36,292 nucleotides of DNA from an uncultured Methanobrevibacter sp. (GCF_902769175.1 NZ_CACXNW010000042.1:1-36292), one strand, 5' to 3'. Positions 1-8,376 are shown, counted from the stretch's first letter. Numbers and translations are program-made. The notes: generated by a model not told the origin, from the letters alone.

Positions 1-112
1 AAAAAATAAAAAGAATTTTTTGGATTTTGGAAAAAATTAAAAAAAAAAATTGGGATCATGAATTTGATTTTTTTTCAAAATTTGTGACACCCTCTCAAAA
101 AAATAAAAAAAG
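1..112. other. AT-rich intergenic edge
   Basis: This stretch holds A- and T-runs and no supportable reading frame. It lies beyond the topA terminator hairpin. The U-rich tail that would follow that hairpin on the minus strand is in its right-hand part (about 95-112). Confidence 0.5.
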
Positions 113-153
113 AAAGTGAAAAATAATTAAATAAAATTATTTAAATTCACTTT
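113..153 (-). terminator. Hairpin terminator of topA
   Basis: The arms AAAGTGAA (113-120) and TTCACTTT (146-153) are perfect complements, with further AAATAATT/AAATTATTT pairing inside. On the minus strand the hairpin is followed by a T-rich tract. It sits about 50 bases past the topA stop, beyond the duplicated gene tail. Confidence 0.6.
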
Positions 154-156
154 AAA

Positions 157-244
157 ATCTATTTAGCTGTTTCCTTTTGAGATTCAGCCTCTTCTTTTCC
201 ATCTATTTAGCTGTTTCCTTTTGAGATTCAGTTTCTTCTTTTCC
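157..244. repeat. 44-bp tandem duplication of the topA 3' end
   Basis: Positions 157-200 and 201-244 are the same 44-bp unit with two mismatches. The right-hand unit holds the last codons and TAG stop of topA. The left-hand unit, now past the stop, still encodes the same tail (GKEEAESQKETAK plus stop) in another frame, because 44 is not a multiple of three. This looks like a recent slippage duplication. Confidence 0.9.
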
Positions 245-2395
245 AATTTTATCCAAATCTTTTATTTGGCAAGTGAATCTGCATTGTGGGAAACCACTGC
301 ATCCTATAAATTCACCAAATCTACCATGACGTTTCAATAAGTCTCTGCCACATTCAGGGCATTGGCCAACAACTTCAGGAGCTCTTCTTTTACTTACCTC
401 TTTACCACAATTTGGATCAAGGCACATGCGTTCACGTCCTTTTTGACCTTTCTTCTTAACTGAAATCATAGGCAATCCACAGGTTGGACAAGTAGATTTC
501 AAGATATTGGCACCTTTTGGCAAGGAATAGGTGTTTCTGCATTTAGGGAATTTTGAACATCCAATGAAATACTGCTTGTTTCTTTTGGAATATTTCTTAA
601 GCAATTTTCCTCCACAGCTACAGTCACCAATGATATTGGATTCCTGATAGGATTCATAAAGCTTTGTACCGATTTCCTTTTGATTTTGATCGATATCCTT
701 AAGGATTGACCTTACCTCTTTTTCACCATTGGCAAGAATCTCCTCTTTGGTAATCTTATCTGCAGATAAGCAGTCAAGTTCCTTTTCAAATTCACGAGTT
801 AACTCTTCGCTGGTTAAGTTCTTACAATATTGCTTTAAGGTATCGATTATATGAATTCCTAATGGCTTTACTTCAATCTTCTTGCCGTCAATGAATTTCC
901 TATCATATAATTTAGTAATAATGTCTGCACGGGTAGCTTTTGTTCCAAGATCCCTTTTTTCCAATTCCTTAATAAGGGAAGCTTCATTGTATCTTGCAGG
1001 AGGTTTGGTTTCCTTTTCCTCTGAAAGAATTTCATGAATCTTTAGGAAATCCCCTTTCTTAAGTGGAGGGAACTCATCAGCTTCCTGTTTTTTAAATGGA
1101 TAATGCTTTAACCATCCTTCATGGGAAACTCTTTTTCTTGAAAATACAAATTCCTCATTGTTCACATTTAGATTTACCTTCATGGTTTCCAATTTTGAAT
1201 TTTCACTGAAAACGCTTATGAACCTGTATACAATCAAACGATAGATCTTTGCCTCATCAGGAGATAGGTTAGATGGCAATACACCAGTTGGGTGAATAGC
1301 TGGGTGTGCTGCATCTTCCTTTTTACCTTCATTAGGCTTTAGTTTGGAAGGCAAGTCAACAATATGTTTCTTAAACTCTTCATCCTTAAGAAGACCTGCA
1401 AAGATTTCCTTAAATCCTAATGATTCAGGAAGCTTTTGGGATGATGTACGTGGATAGGAAGTGTATCCTCCAACATAAAGGTTCTGAGCTGCAACTTGAG
1501 TCCTTTTAGGAGAGAATCCAAAGACTGTATGTGCTTCAGATTGCAATCCACCTAAATTGAATGGAATAGGTGGCTTCCTAATGGTTTCCTTGATGTTGAC
1601 ATCTGTAACAGTTGCATCAGCACCTTGACATTCATCAAATATCTTTTGAGCTCTTTCCTTATCGAAGATCTTATCTTCAACATGATTTGCTATAATGTCA
1701 AAATCGGATTTTGCCTTGATTTGCCAATAAGGTTCAGGAACAAATGATGCAATTTCCTTTTCCCTATCCACTAAAATTGATAGGGTAGGAGTTTGAACAC
1801 GTCCAGCAGACAAGCTTATGCGCTTATAGCTAGCGGATCTGACTGCATCCATTAAAGCTGATGAAATGTTCATACCAAAGTAATAGTCAAGCATATGCCT
1901 TGCAATTCCACTGTCAACCTGGTGAGGGTCAATGTCAATCATATGGTCATATGCATCTACAATATCCTTTTTGGTCAAAGTGGAAAACTTCATACGGGAT
2001 GCCTTTGCCTCTGCATTATTTCCGCAAGCATATTTCAAGGCATTGTATCCGATTAATGTACCTTCCACATCGTAATCGCAAGCATGAACAAATTTATCTG
2101 CACCTTTAGAGAGCTTTTTAATTGCATAAACATAATCTCTAACATAGCCGCTGTTCTTTTCAACTTCATATGCTGGAACCCATGTTAAATCAAAACCTAA
2201 TCTGTCTCTTGAGCTAGCAGATGTTAAAGAGTAAAGGTGACCTACTGCAGATAAAACAGTGGTCTTTTTACCGTTTTCTTCAAATTCCCAATAATTGATT
2301 TTCCTACCATATTTCTTTTTTTGGGCTTTTGAAGAAAGAGCCTTTGCTATCTTCTCAGCAGATTTTGGTTTTTCTGAAATAATCACTTCATGCAT
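203..2395 (-). CDS. topA: DNA topoisomerase I, archaeal type IA
   Basis: Relaxes negatively supercoiled DNA through a transient 5'-phosphotyrosine bond. In the longer frame that begins at a GTG at 2404, the Toprim domain is N-terminal, with the glutamate of ISEKPKSAEKI near residue 11 and the acidic triad D110/D112/E114 in HACDYDVEG. SAGRVQTPTL is at about 199-208. The catalytic tyrosine is Y317 in GYTSYPRTSS. The C-terminus has three Cys4 zinc ribbons (CSCG...CSKFPKC, CPTCG...CLDPNCG, CPECG...CSGFPQC), followed by a charged tail. I prefer the ATG at 2395 because a GTGAT motif lies just before it, giving 730 residues. The gene stands alone, with a long AT-rich upstream region. The 3' tail is duplicated (see repeat). 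Family assignment is very secure. Confidence 0.95.
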   Translation of the reverse strand: MHEVIISEKPKSAEKIAKALSSKAQKKKYGRKINYWEFEENGKKTTVLSAVGHLYSLTSASSRDRLGFDLTWVPAYEVEKNSGYVRDYVYAIKKLSKGADKFVHACDYDVEGTLIGYNALKYACGNNAEAKASRMKFSTLTKKDIVDAYDHMIDIDPHQVDSGIARHMLDYYFGMNISSALMDAVRSASYKRISLSAGRVQTPTLSILVDREKEIASFVPEPYWQIKAKSDFDIIANHVEDKIFDKERAQKIFDECQGADATVTDVNIKETIRKPPIPFNLGGLQSEAHTVFGFSPKRTQVAAQNLYVGGYTSYPRTSSQKLPESLGFKEIFAGLLKDEEFKKHIVDLPSKLKPNEGKKEDAAHPAIHPTGVLPSNLSPDEAKIYRLIVYRFISVFSENSKLETMKVNLNVNNEEFVFSRKRVSHEGWLKHYPFKKQEADEFPPLKKGDFLKIHEILSEEKETKPPARYNEASLIKELEKRDLGTKATRADIITKLYDRKFIDGKKIEVKPLGIHIIDTLKQYCKNLTSEELTREFEKELDCLSADKITKEEILANGEKEVRSILKDIDQNQKEIGTKLYESYQESNIIGDCSCGGKLLKKYSKRNKQYFIGCSKFPKCRNTYSLPKGANILKSTCPTCGLPMISVKKKGQKGRERMCLDPNCGKEVSKRRAPEVVGQCPECGRDLLKRHGRFGEFIGCSGFPQCRFTCQIKDLDKIGKEETESQKETAK

Positions 2396-2404
2396 ATTTA
2401 TCAC

Positions 2405-2947
2405 AAATAATAAAAATTGTTAAATAAGAATAATAAAACTTAAAAAAATTATTAATTAATATATTAATAAAATTATATGTTTTATATAAAAATAGAATTC
2501 TATAAAAATAGTTTTTATAAAATCTAACAAATAAATTGAAAAAATTGAAATTTTAAAAGTTATTTAAAATTATAAATACTTTATACTCAACAATCATATT
2601 TAATATTTTCGATTTGAAAAAATTGGAATTTCAAGACTAAATCAATATTAAAATTTGAAAATAAAATTTAATTTAAAGTGAAAAATTAAAAGATAATTGA
2701 AAATTTTACTAAACTTTAAAAAAATAGGAAACTGTTAAAAAAATAGAATTTTAAATGAAATTAATAAAATTATAAAATTATAAAATTGACAAAATAATAA
2801 AACTGAAAAAATGAATTAAAATATAAAATTAATAAAAAAATAAAATTATATAATTATAAATTAAATAAATTAATAAAATTAATAAAAATAAAATAAAAAT
2901 TTATTTATGCAAAATCAGATTGTCCGAAAAAAGTGAAAAAAAATAAA
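2405..2947. other. AT-rich intergenic region
   Basis: About 540 bases of A/T-dominated sequence between topA and a small zinc-ribbon gene, both on the minus strand. The topA promoter must lie at the left edge, but no TATA box stands out from the background. A T-tract on the minus strand follows directly on the stop of the zinc-ribbon gene. I see no coding sequence or clear structured RNA. Confidence 0.5.
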
Positions 2948-3139
2948 TTATTCCTTATCCATAAGATCTTCCTTATAAAATCCATAGAAATTAGAGCAGT
3001 AGCCACACATTGGATATTCGCCATAGTGATAATGAGCGCCTTCATCGCTGTTCATATCAAATTCCTTGCCACAAGTATAGCAAACCTCTATTTTCTCTTC
3101 CTTCTTTTCATCATTAGAATTATTATCATTATCTGCCAT
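2948..3139 (-). CDS. Small zinc-ribbon protein, function unknown
   Basis: A 63-residue acidic protein. After a low-complexity Asp/Asn/Lys/Glu start of about 17 residues come two CxxC pairs (VCYTCGKEF and YPMCGYCSNF) about 25 residues apart, the spacing of a small zinc ribbon. Aromatic residues (YHYGEYP, FYGFY) lie around the second pair. The ATG has an AGATGAT stretch upstream as a weak ribosome binding site. There is no signal peptide or membrane segment, so it is probably cytoplasmic. It is flanked by long non-coding stretches and has no operon partner. The cysteine pattern is seen directly; the role is unknown. It might bind nucleic acid or a protein partner. Confidence 0.65.
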   Translation of the reverse strand: MADNDNNSNDEKKEEKIEVCYTCGKEFDMNSDEGAHYHYGEYPMCGYCSNFYGFYKEDLMDKE

Positions 3140-3674
3140 AATATCATCTCTATTAAAAATAATTATTATTTAATAACATGTTTCAAAAATGTCTCATAAA
3201 ATGTTTCTAAAATATACCATACAGTTCATAACATCTTATAACATCTCATAATATATTATAACATGTCTCATAAAATATTTTCTCTTTAATTATAATAAAA
3301 TTAGATTTATCTATTATATATATTTATGATTTCTATACATGAATTGCAATTATACATTTTTATGATTTCTTATGCCTGAATTGCAAATTTTCAAGCATTG
3401 TTTTATTCAGTACATTGTATGAATTTATCATTTTTATTCAAAAATTTGTATGAATTAAATTAATTCATTCAATGCTTCACAAAAATTTAAGCAAAAATTC
3501 CCTATTGTTTTAGTATTAACAAACAAAACCCATTTTTTAAAATCCATTAAAAAAGATTATCCCTATTTTTACTCACCAACACCACTTAATCAAAAAATAT
3601 TATGATTTAAAATCCTTTAATTAGACTATAAACGATTAATTATCCTTATTTTTTAAAAATAAGATGCAATCAAC

Positions 3675-3714
3675 CACTTGCATTCGAAAAACTTTATATA
3701 TGACCCCCAATATA
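3675..3714 (+). promoter_or_regulatory. TATA promoter of the first secreted paralog
   Basis: A TTTATATA box at about 3693-3700 is preceded by an A-rich BRE-like stretch. The whole 40-base block matches the block before the second paralog (5072-5111): both read CACTT-C-----CG-A, then a TTTATATATG box, then a C-rich stretch and ATATAC. Conservation between two otherwise diverged neighbours supports it. It implies a leader of about 120 bases. Confidence 0.65.
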
Positions 3715-3725
3715 CTATGATTAAT

Positions 3726-3840
3726 TGTGATTAACTACACACAAAAAAGTTACTGTGATTAACTACACACAAAAAAGTTACTGTGATTAACTAACAAAAA
3801 AGTTTCTGTGATTAAGTCACATCAAATCAAAAGGTGATTA
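3726..3840 (+). repeat. 28-bp direct repeats in the 5' leader
   Basis: Units lie at 3726-3753 and 3754-3781 (identical, starting TGTGATTAACTACACAC), then a shortened 25-bp unit at 3782-3806 and a partial unit from 3807. Each starts with TGTGATTAA, which resembles the real ribosome binding site GGTGATTA at 3833-3840 directly before the start codon. The array lies wholly inside the predicted leader RNA. Confidence 0.85.
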
Positions 3841-3843
3841 AAA

Positions 3844-4554
3844 ATGAAAAAAATAGTTCTTTTATTTATGACTTTATTTGTATTATTAGCTGCTGTCGCA
3901 ACAGCTTCAGCAGCAGATGTAACCAGTGCCGTTGCAGATGACGGCGCTATCGTTGTTGATGATGTTGATGCAATGGAAATCGATTCCATTTCCGAAGATA
4001 TAAACGAAGTTGAAGCTGAAGTTGAAATTGACGATTCCACTTCCCCAGATGCAAAAATCATTGAAACCGATGATCTCGTAACTGAAGACGTTGAAGTTAA
4101 AGACATCGTAAGTTCTTCTGACTCCAACACCACAGTAGAAGAAGAAAACGATTACATGTTCTATCCTAAAAATAAAAAAGGAATATACGTAACCAAAGAA
4201 AAGAAAGAAGCTCTTCAAAGTGAAATCGACAGATTTTATACCTCATTGAACAAAAAAATATTCACTCCATTAACCCAAGACCCAAACGGTCCACGTTACG
4301 ACACTTACGAATTTATAATTGAAGTTTACATGAAACACACCTACGAAGACACTGTAATCATTGTAAACGAAGTATACAAAAAATGCCATTACATTACATC
4401 TGAAAATATGATTGAAGATATAATGAAACAAATGCGTAATGGAACCGTAGAAACTAACGAACATACCCTTCCTGCAGTCACTTACAAAATGTTAATGATA
4501 GGAATCGAAGCTCTTCACGAAAAAAACAATTATCGTGATTTCAATTTTTTCTAA
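3844..4554 (+). CDS. Secreted acidic protein, unknown function (paralog 1)
   Basis: A 236-residue protein with a clear signal peptide (MKKIVLLFMTLFVLLAAVA, then a TASAAD cleavage region). A strongly acidic, Ser/Thr-containing stretch follows to about residue 98, then a more ordered C-terminal part starting at DYMFYPKNKKG. The C-terminal part contains EFIIEVYMKHTYEDT, which aligns with the SIMDVFTKHSYGNL stretch of the next gene. Signal peptide, acidic spacer and YPK motif occur in the same order in both, so I infer that they are paralogs. The start is fixed by GGTGATTA directly upstream. A run of T-rich tracts begins at the stop codon and probably ends transcription. I do not recognise a family. 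Confidence 0.75.
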   Translation: MKKIVLLFMTLFVLLAAVATASAADVTSAVADDGAIVVDDVDAMEIDSISEDINEVEAEVEIDDSTSPDAKIIETDDLVTEDVEVKDIVSSSDSNTTVEEENDYMFYPKNKKGIYVTKEKKEALQSEIDRFYTSLNKKIFTPLTQDPNGPRYDTYEFIIEVYMKHTYEDTVIIVNEVYKKCHYITSENMIEDIMKQMRNGTVETNEHTLPAVTYKMLMIGIEALHEKNNYRDFNFF

Positions 4555-4770
4555 TTTTCTAATTTTCTATTTTTTTTAATTTTATATTTTTTCTAATTTT
4601 TATTCAAAATCTATTTTTTTCCAATTTATTATATATTCTAAATCCAAATTTTCAAAATCCTAAAAAAAACACTACTTTTAATTAATCCATTCTAAATCCA
4701 AATTTTCAAAACCCTAAAAAAACACCGATTTTGATCACCATATTCCAAATATATTTTTCCAATTTACTAA

Positions 4771-5028
4771 AATCACTTATTCTTTTATTGCAAACCTACC
4801 CATACGAGCCATCTTTTTTCAAATTTCTTAAAATCAGTTATTAATTTATGCCTTTTAATTGTTTTTTGCGTTAATAATTTTATAATTTCAAACTTTTCAT
4901 ATGATTTAAATTAACCATATATTCAATATTTGCATCAAGTGTTAATAAATGAAAAGTTATGCGATTATGCATCCACCATATGGCAATAAACATTATAACG
5001 CATATTAAAAAAATGATTAAAAAATATA
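4771..5028. repeat. 258-bp repeated intergenic element, copy 1
   Basis: Nearly the same sequence recurs at 6143-6399 in the same orientation, by eye around nine bases in ten identical. Both copies contain an inverted repeat AACTTTTCAT ... ATGAAAAGTT (4891-4900 and 4949-4958 here) with about 48 bases between the arms. It lies downstream of paralog 1, as copy 2 lies downstream of paralog 2. It could be a structured RNA, a trailer carried along with the gene duplication, or the scar of a small mobile element. Confidence 0.8.
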
Positions 5029-5071
5029 ACTTTTGGACAGGCTCTATTTCAAAAAATAATATGTAAGTAAG

Positions 5072-5111
5072 CACTTACACTCGGAATATTTTATATATGT
5101 CCTCGGATATA
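5072..5111 (+). promoter_or_regulatory. TATA promoter of the second secreted paralog
   Basis: A TTTATATATG box at about 5090-5099 has an upstream block and C-rich downstream stretch matching the promoter at 3675-3714. The predicted transcript starts near 5120, giving a short leader that lacks the repeat array seen upstream of paralog 1. Confidence 0.65.
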
Positions 5112-5153
5112 CAACTACTTAATTTTATAAAATTATATAAATGAGTGTGAAAA

Positions 5154-6066
5154 ATGAAAAAAATAATTTTAACATTATGTTTAATAATGATCGCTCTTTT
5201 AGGAGCAAGTGCAGTAGCAGCATCCGCTGATGCTTACAATGCAAATTATGCAGAATCAATAGACGGATGTCATTTTGATGATATGATAACCAATGATGAA
5301 TCATCCATACAAACTGATAGCATAAACATAAGCTCTGACGATAAAGGAAAATGTAAGTATATATATCCCAAAAAAGGATTCAGCTTATAACCAATCAAAA
5401 GAGCCAATCTATAGACACGAAGGACATCCCAACTTTGAAAAGGAAATAGCAAAACTCCTCGAGGAAGCAATAAACACAAACCAAACTAGCGAAAAAACAC
5501 AAAACAATAATAACTGTATCAATTATAATGATAACAATTCCCTAGAAAATTGTACTTTCTCAAACAACAAAGAAAAAAATTCCCATGCAGTAAATTACCA
5601 TGATAATCTTAATGAAAATACTTGCAAATTCATAGATAATTCCCCAAATCCATTATATATATCAATAATGGATGTATTTACCAAACATAGTTATGGAAAC
5701 CTCTCAGATGAAGAAATCAATGCTGTTAATACTGCATACCAAGAGATCATTAGTCTTTACAAAGCAGGACATTCAACTCTAAAAATTGCAATAGAGTATG
5801 ACATGGCCCCAACACAAATTCAAGATATTGCAGATTTAGAAATCAAAGAAATTCAAATAGACCCAACAGCTAATTTAATCTATAAAATGTATGGTTCCTA
5901 TACTCTCGATGGAATCTGTAATCACTTAGAAATAAGCAGTGCAACAGCTAAAGATATTATCCATAGAATAAAACTTGGTAAATACGGAGACAGCTACAAA
6001 AAAGTGCTCTTAAAACGTGACATGGTATCCATGAATTTAAAGATGGATGAATATGTTATCAACTAA
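5154..6066 (+). pseudogene. Secreted protein paralog 2, frameshifted
   Basis: The first frame (5154-5390) gives a signal peptide (MKKIILTLCLIMIALLGAS) and a short acidic spacer, then ends at TAA. The +1 frame is open from there to 6066. Skipping one base in the A6 run at 5370-5375 joins them as YPKKDSAYNQSKEP and gives about 303 residues. The joined protein has an Asn-rich middle, a SIMDVFTKHSYGNL stretch shared with paralog 1, and two helix-turn-helix-like stretches: TLKIAIEYDMAPTQIQDI (about 208-225) and TLDGICNHLEISSATAKDII (about 250-269). The last 132 residues could start on their own at the ATG at 5668. It could be a real lesion, a sequencing error in the A-run, or a slippery-site frameshift. 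The function is unknown. Confidence 0.65.
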
Positions 6067-6142
6067 TCATTGTAAAAAATGCTCTAATTGAAAAATTAGG
6101 GCTAAAATCTTTTTTTTTAATTTTTTTAACTTATAACAACCA

Positions 6143-6399
6143 AATCACTTAATATTTTATTACAAACCTAGCCAATACTAGCCATCTTTTTTCAAATTTC
6201 TTAAAACCAGTAATTATTTTATGCCTTTTAATTGTTTTTTGCTTTAATAATTTTATAATTTCAAACTTTTCATATGATTTAAATTAGACATATATTCAAT
6301 ATTTGCATCAAGTGTTAATAAATGAAAAGTTATGTGATTATGCATCCCCTATATGGCAATAAATATTATAACTAATATAAATAAATGATTAAAAAATAT
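6143..6399. repeat. 258-bp repeated intergenic element, copy 2
   Basis: Matches 4771-5028 over its whole length with scattered substitutions. The inverted repeat AACTTTTCAT / ATGAAAAGTT is kept exactly (6264-6273 and 6322-6331). Similarity stops sharply at both ends. In particular, the promoter that follows copy 1 is absent here. Confidence 0.8.
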
Positions 6400-6526
6400 G
6401 AGAACAATAAAATTATTAAAAATAATAAAAGAATCAAAATAATTTAAAACAAAATATAATTAAAAATAATAAAAAAAGTAAAATAAAAAAATAATTAAAC
6501 AAAAAATAAAAAAGAAAATATTTAGA

Positions 6527-6548
6527 TCAAACTTCTAAAAAAGTTTGA
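6527..6548 (-). terminator. Palindromic terminator of the tbp-serB operon
   Basis: TCAAACTT / AAGTTTGA with a 6-base loop, then U-rich sequence on the minus strand. The same core palindrome recurs at 34064-34085 and 34677-34703, each time just past a minus-strand gene. Confidence 0.6.
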
Positions 6549-6586
6549 AAAGAAAAAAAGAAAAAAATTAATTAAATATAATTTAA

Positions 6587-7293
6587 TTAATTAATATCGT
6601 ATTTTTGCAAGAGTAAAAGCTCTTCGGTAGATAATTTTTTACCGTTTTTGAATTTATCAAAGATACTTTCAGCTCTTTCTTTTTCTTCACGATTTTTCTT
6701 ATTGCTTGAAGAACCGCTAGATTTATCAGATCTGCGTTTTCTGTTTTTGTTGCTTCCTAATTTTTTATTGATTACATGAATTTCACTTAAAACCATTTTA
6801 AATTCTTCATGTTTTGCAGAAGCATTCTTTCTTGCTTGGATGAATAATTTGTGTGCTTCATCAGCAGCAGTTCTGATTTCATCAGTTTTTCTGAAGTAAG
6901 AAAGCATTTGTTCGTGAGCTTCTTGTGCTTGTTCTGAAAGCTCTACCACTTTAGCATGGTATTCTTCAGATTGTTTCTTGAGTTCAGCAACTTCTTCTTT
7001 GACTTTGTCGTCTTCTTTGATTTCTGCAAGTTCTTTTCTTAAGTCATTTGCATTTTTAACAAGTTGATTTTCTTTCTTAATGTCTAAAACTCTGGTTTCA
7101 ATGATTTTGTCAATCTTTTTGATTTCAACTTCGATTCTAACCTTATCTTTTTTACCAGAAGACCATTCGAGATTTTTAATCTCTTCGTTAACTTTATTAC
7201 GTGCTTTTTTGTTTTCCTCAACTTGTTTGTTGATCTCATTACGTTGATCTCTGAACTCAATAGCTTTAGCTAAGTTTTCTTTTAATTCAGAAT
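6587..7293 (-). pseudogene. C-terminal coiled-coil part of SerB fusion, frame-separated
   Basis: A frame one base off from serB is open from about 7350 down to 6587 and encodes an uninterrupted, highly charged coiled coil: KEQRKIRDELNSELKENL, KNLEWSSGKKDKVRIEVEI, then LSEQAQEAHEQMLSYFRKTD and a basic Ser/Asn/Lys stretch before KLSTEELLLLQKYDIN. The only plausible internal start is a GTG at 6949, far into the coil with no good ribosome binding site. The part upstream of it is therefore best read as the continuation of serB after a one-base loss near 7333. Restoring one base gives AQAREAKEQRKIRDELN and a fusion of about 596 residues. I read the two frames as one split gene. A sequencing error is possible. 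The role of the coil is unknown. Confidence 0.7.
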
Positions 7294-8376
7294 TTAATTC
7301 ATCACGTATTTTACGTTGTTCTTTAGCTTCTCTGCTTGAGCAATAAGCTCTTCTCTTTCATCTTTTTGAGCTCTTACACCTTCAATGGTGTCAGCTAATT
7401 CGAAATCAGGTTCAGGAAGAGTGTTTTTCTTTTTAGATTTTTTAGGTTTAGCTTCTTCAGCAGCATCTTCAGTAGCTTCTGCTTCTTCCTCAGCTTCTTC
7501 CTCAGCAGCTTCCTCTTCAGCTTCCTCAGCTTCTTCCTCAGCAGCATCTTCTTCAACTACTTCCTCTTCAGCCTCTTCAGCTCCAACAACGTCTTCTACT
7601 TCTTCGGTTTCTTCAACTACTTCTTCAGTTGCATCTGCAACTTGTTCTTCTTCTTGGTTTTCAACAACTACATCAGTAGTTTCAACTACTTCAGTTTCTA
7701 CAGCAACTTCTTTATCCACGTCAGCATCTCCTTCAGTGTTTTCAGAGTTTAAATTGATAACGACATTTAAAACGTCAGTTAAGTCACGGGTTTCTACAAT
7801 AATGTCTGCATTTTCTTTTAAAGCAGGTTTAGCATTAAAAGCAATCCCATATCCTGCAGATTCAATCATAGAAATATCATTAGCCCCATCTCCAACAGCA
7901 ACACATTCATCTAATGAATATCCTACTTCTTCAATGTATTTAGACAGAACATCTAATTTTGAACCAGACACTAATGGTCCTGTTACTTCACCAGTCAAGA
8001 CCCCGTCTTTCTCAACTAATGAATTAGTGAATACATTATCCACATTAAGTTTTTCCTTAATAGTATCAGCGATAATATCAAAGCTACCACTTATAATTGC
8101 TACATCAAAACCATTTTCCTTTAAAGTGGAAATTGTTTCTTCAGCACCCTTCATTAAAGGCATTTCTTTAGCTAATGTTTTAATATCTTCAGTAGAAGCT
8201 CCTTTAAGAAGTCCTACTCTTTTCTTAATGGATGTTTCGAAGTCGATTTCACCTTGCATAGCTTGCTCGGTGATTGCTGCAATTTGATCTTCAATATTTA
8301 CTAATTTTCCAATCTCATCTATACCCTCACCATCAATAATAACATTATCTAAGTCAAATACTACAAGTTTAATCAA
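7294..8376 (-). CDS. serB: Phosphoserine phosphatase SerB (HAD), N-terminal part of fusion
   Basis: Removes phosphate from phosphoserine in serine synthesis. HAD motifs are visible: FDLDN (D8, D10), the SerB-type EG of DGEG (15-18), motif II IISGS (S97), the lysine of SGSK (K140) and motif IV GDGAND (D163, D167). After about residue 210 comes a long Glu/Ala linker (215-320), then KSKKKNTLPEPDFELADTI and the beginning of the coil, where this frame ends. The start is a TTG with GGTGATA directly before it. The stop of tbp is 11 bases upstream, so the two are one operon. The phosphatase domain is complete and probably active. What is broken is the C-terminal coiled coil encoded in the next frame. 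The Ser-rich frame on the other strand is a shadow of the acidic linker. Confidence 0.85.
   Translation of the reverse strand: MIKLVVFDLDNVIIDGEGIDEIGKLVNIEDQIAAITEQAMQGEIDFETSIKKRVGLLKGASTEDIKTLAKEMPLMKGAEETISTLKENGFDVAIISGSFDIIADTIKEKLNVDNVFTNSLVEKDGVLTGEVTGPLVSGSKLDVLSKYIEEVGYSLDECVAVGDGANDISMIESAGYGIAFNAKPALKENADIIVETRDLTDVLNVVINLNSENTEGDADVDKEVAVETEVVETTDVVVENQEEEQVADATEEVVEETEEVEDVVGAEEAEEEVVEEDAAEEEAEEAEEEAAEEEAEEEAEATEDAAEEAKPKKSKKKNTLPEPDFELADTIEGVRAQKDEREELIAQAEKLKNNVKYVMN

Larger units (their letters stand above)
3140..3843. other. Intergenic region with promoter and repeated leader
   Basis: About 700 AT-rich bases. The left half holds loosely repeated stretches (ATAACATCTCATAA-like at 3225-3270) without coding potential. 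The right end holds a TATA promoter (about 3675-3714) and a leader with repeated 28-bp units (listed separately) for the secreted protein starting at 3844. Confidence 0.6.
4555..5153. other. Intergenic region with element copy 1 and promoter
   Basis: Holds U-rich terminator-like tracts after paralog 1, a short direct repeat (TTCTAAATCCAAATTTTCAAA at about 4635 and 4690, given with one base dropped here), the first copy of the 258-bp element (4771-5028), and the TATA promoter of paralog 2 (5072-5111). Confidence 0.6.
6067..6586. other. Intergenic region with element copy 2
   Basis: Lies between convergent genes. It holds the second copy of the 258-bp element (6143-6399), then very A-rich sequence and a palindromic terminator for the minus-strand tbp-serB operon (6527-6548). 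No coding sequence is seen. Confidence 0.6.

Noticed and set aside
3726..3806. A possible CRISPR array
   Set aside because: The units are directly adjacent with no spacers between them; they are tandem repeats.
4880..5074. A 64-codon minus-strand frame with a hydrophobic segment inside the 258-bp element
   Set aside because: Only its last 30 codons are open in the second copy, a stop precedes them, and the few differences all change the amino acid, so there is no sign of coding constraint.
7385..8287. A 300-codon Ser/Ala-rich frame opposite serB
   Set aside because: It is the antisense shadow of the Glu/Ala linker and the HAD domain; its low-complexity Ser runs mirror GAA/GAG/GCT repeats and it has no ribosome binding site.
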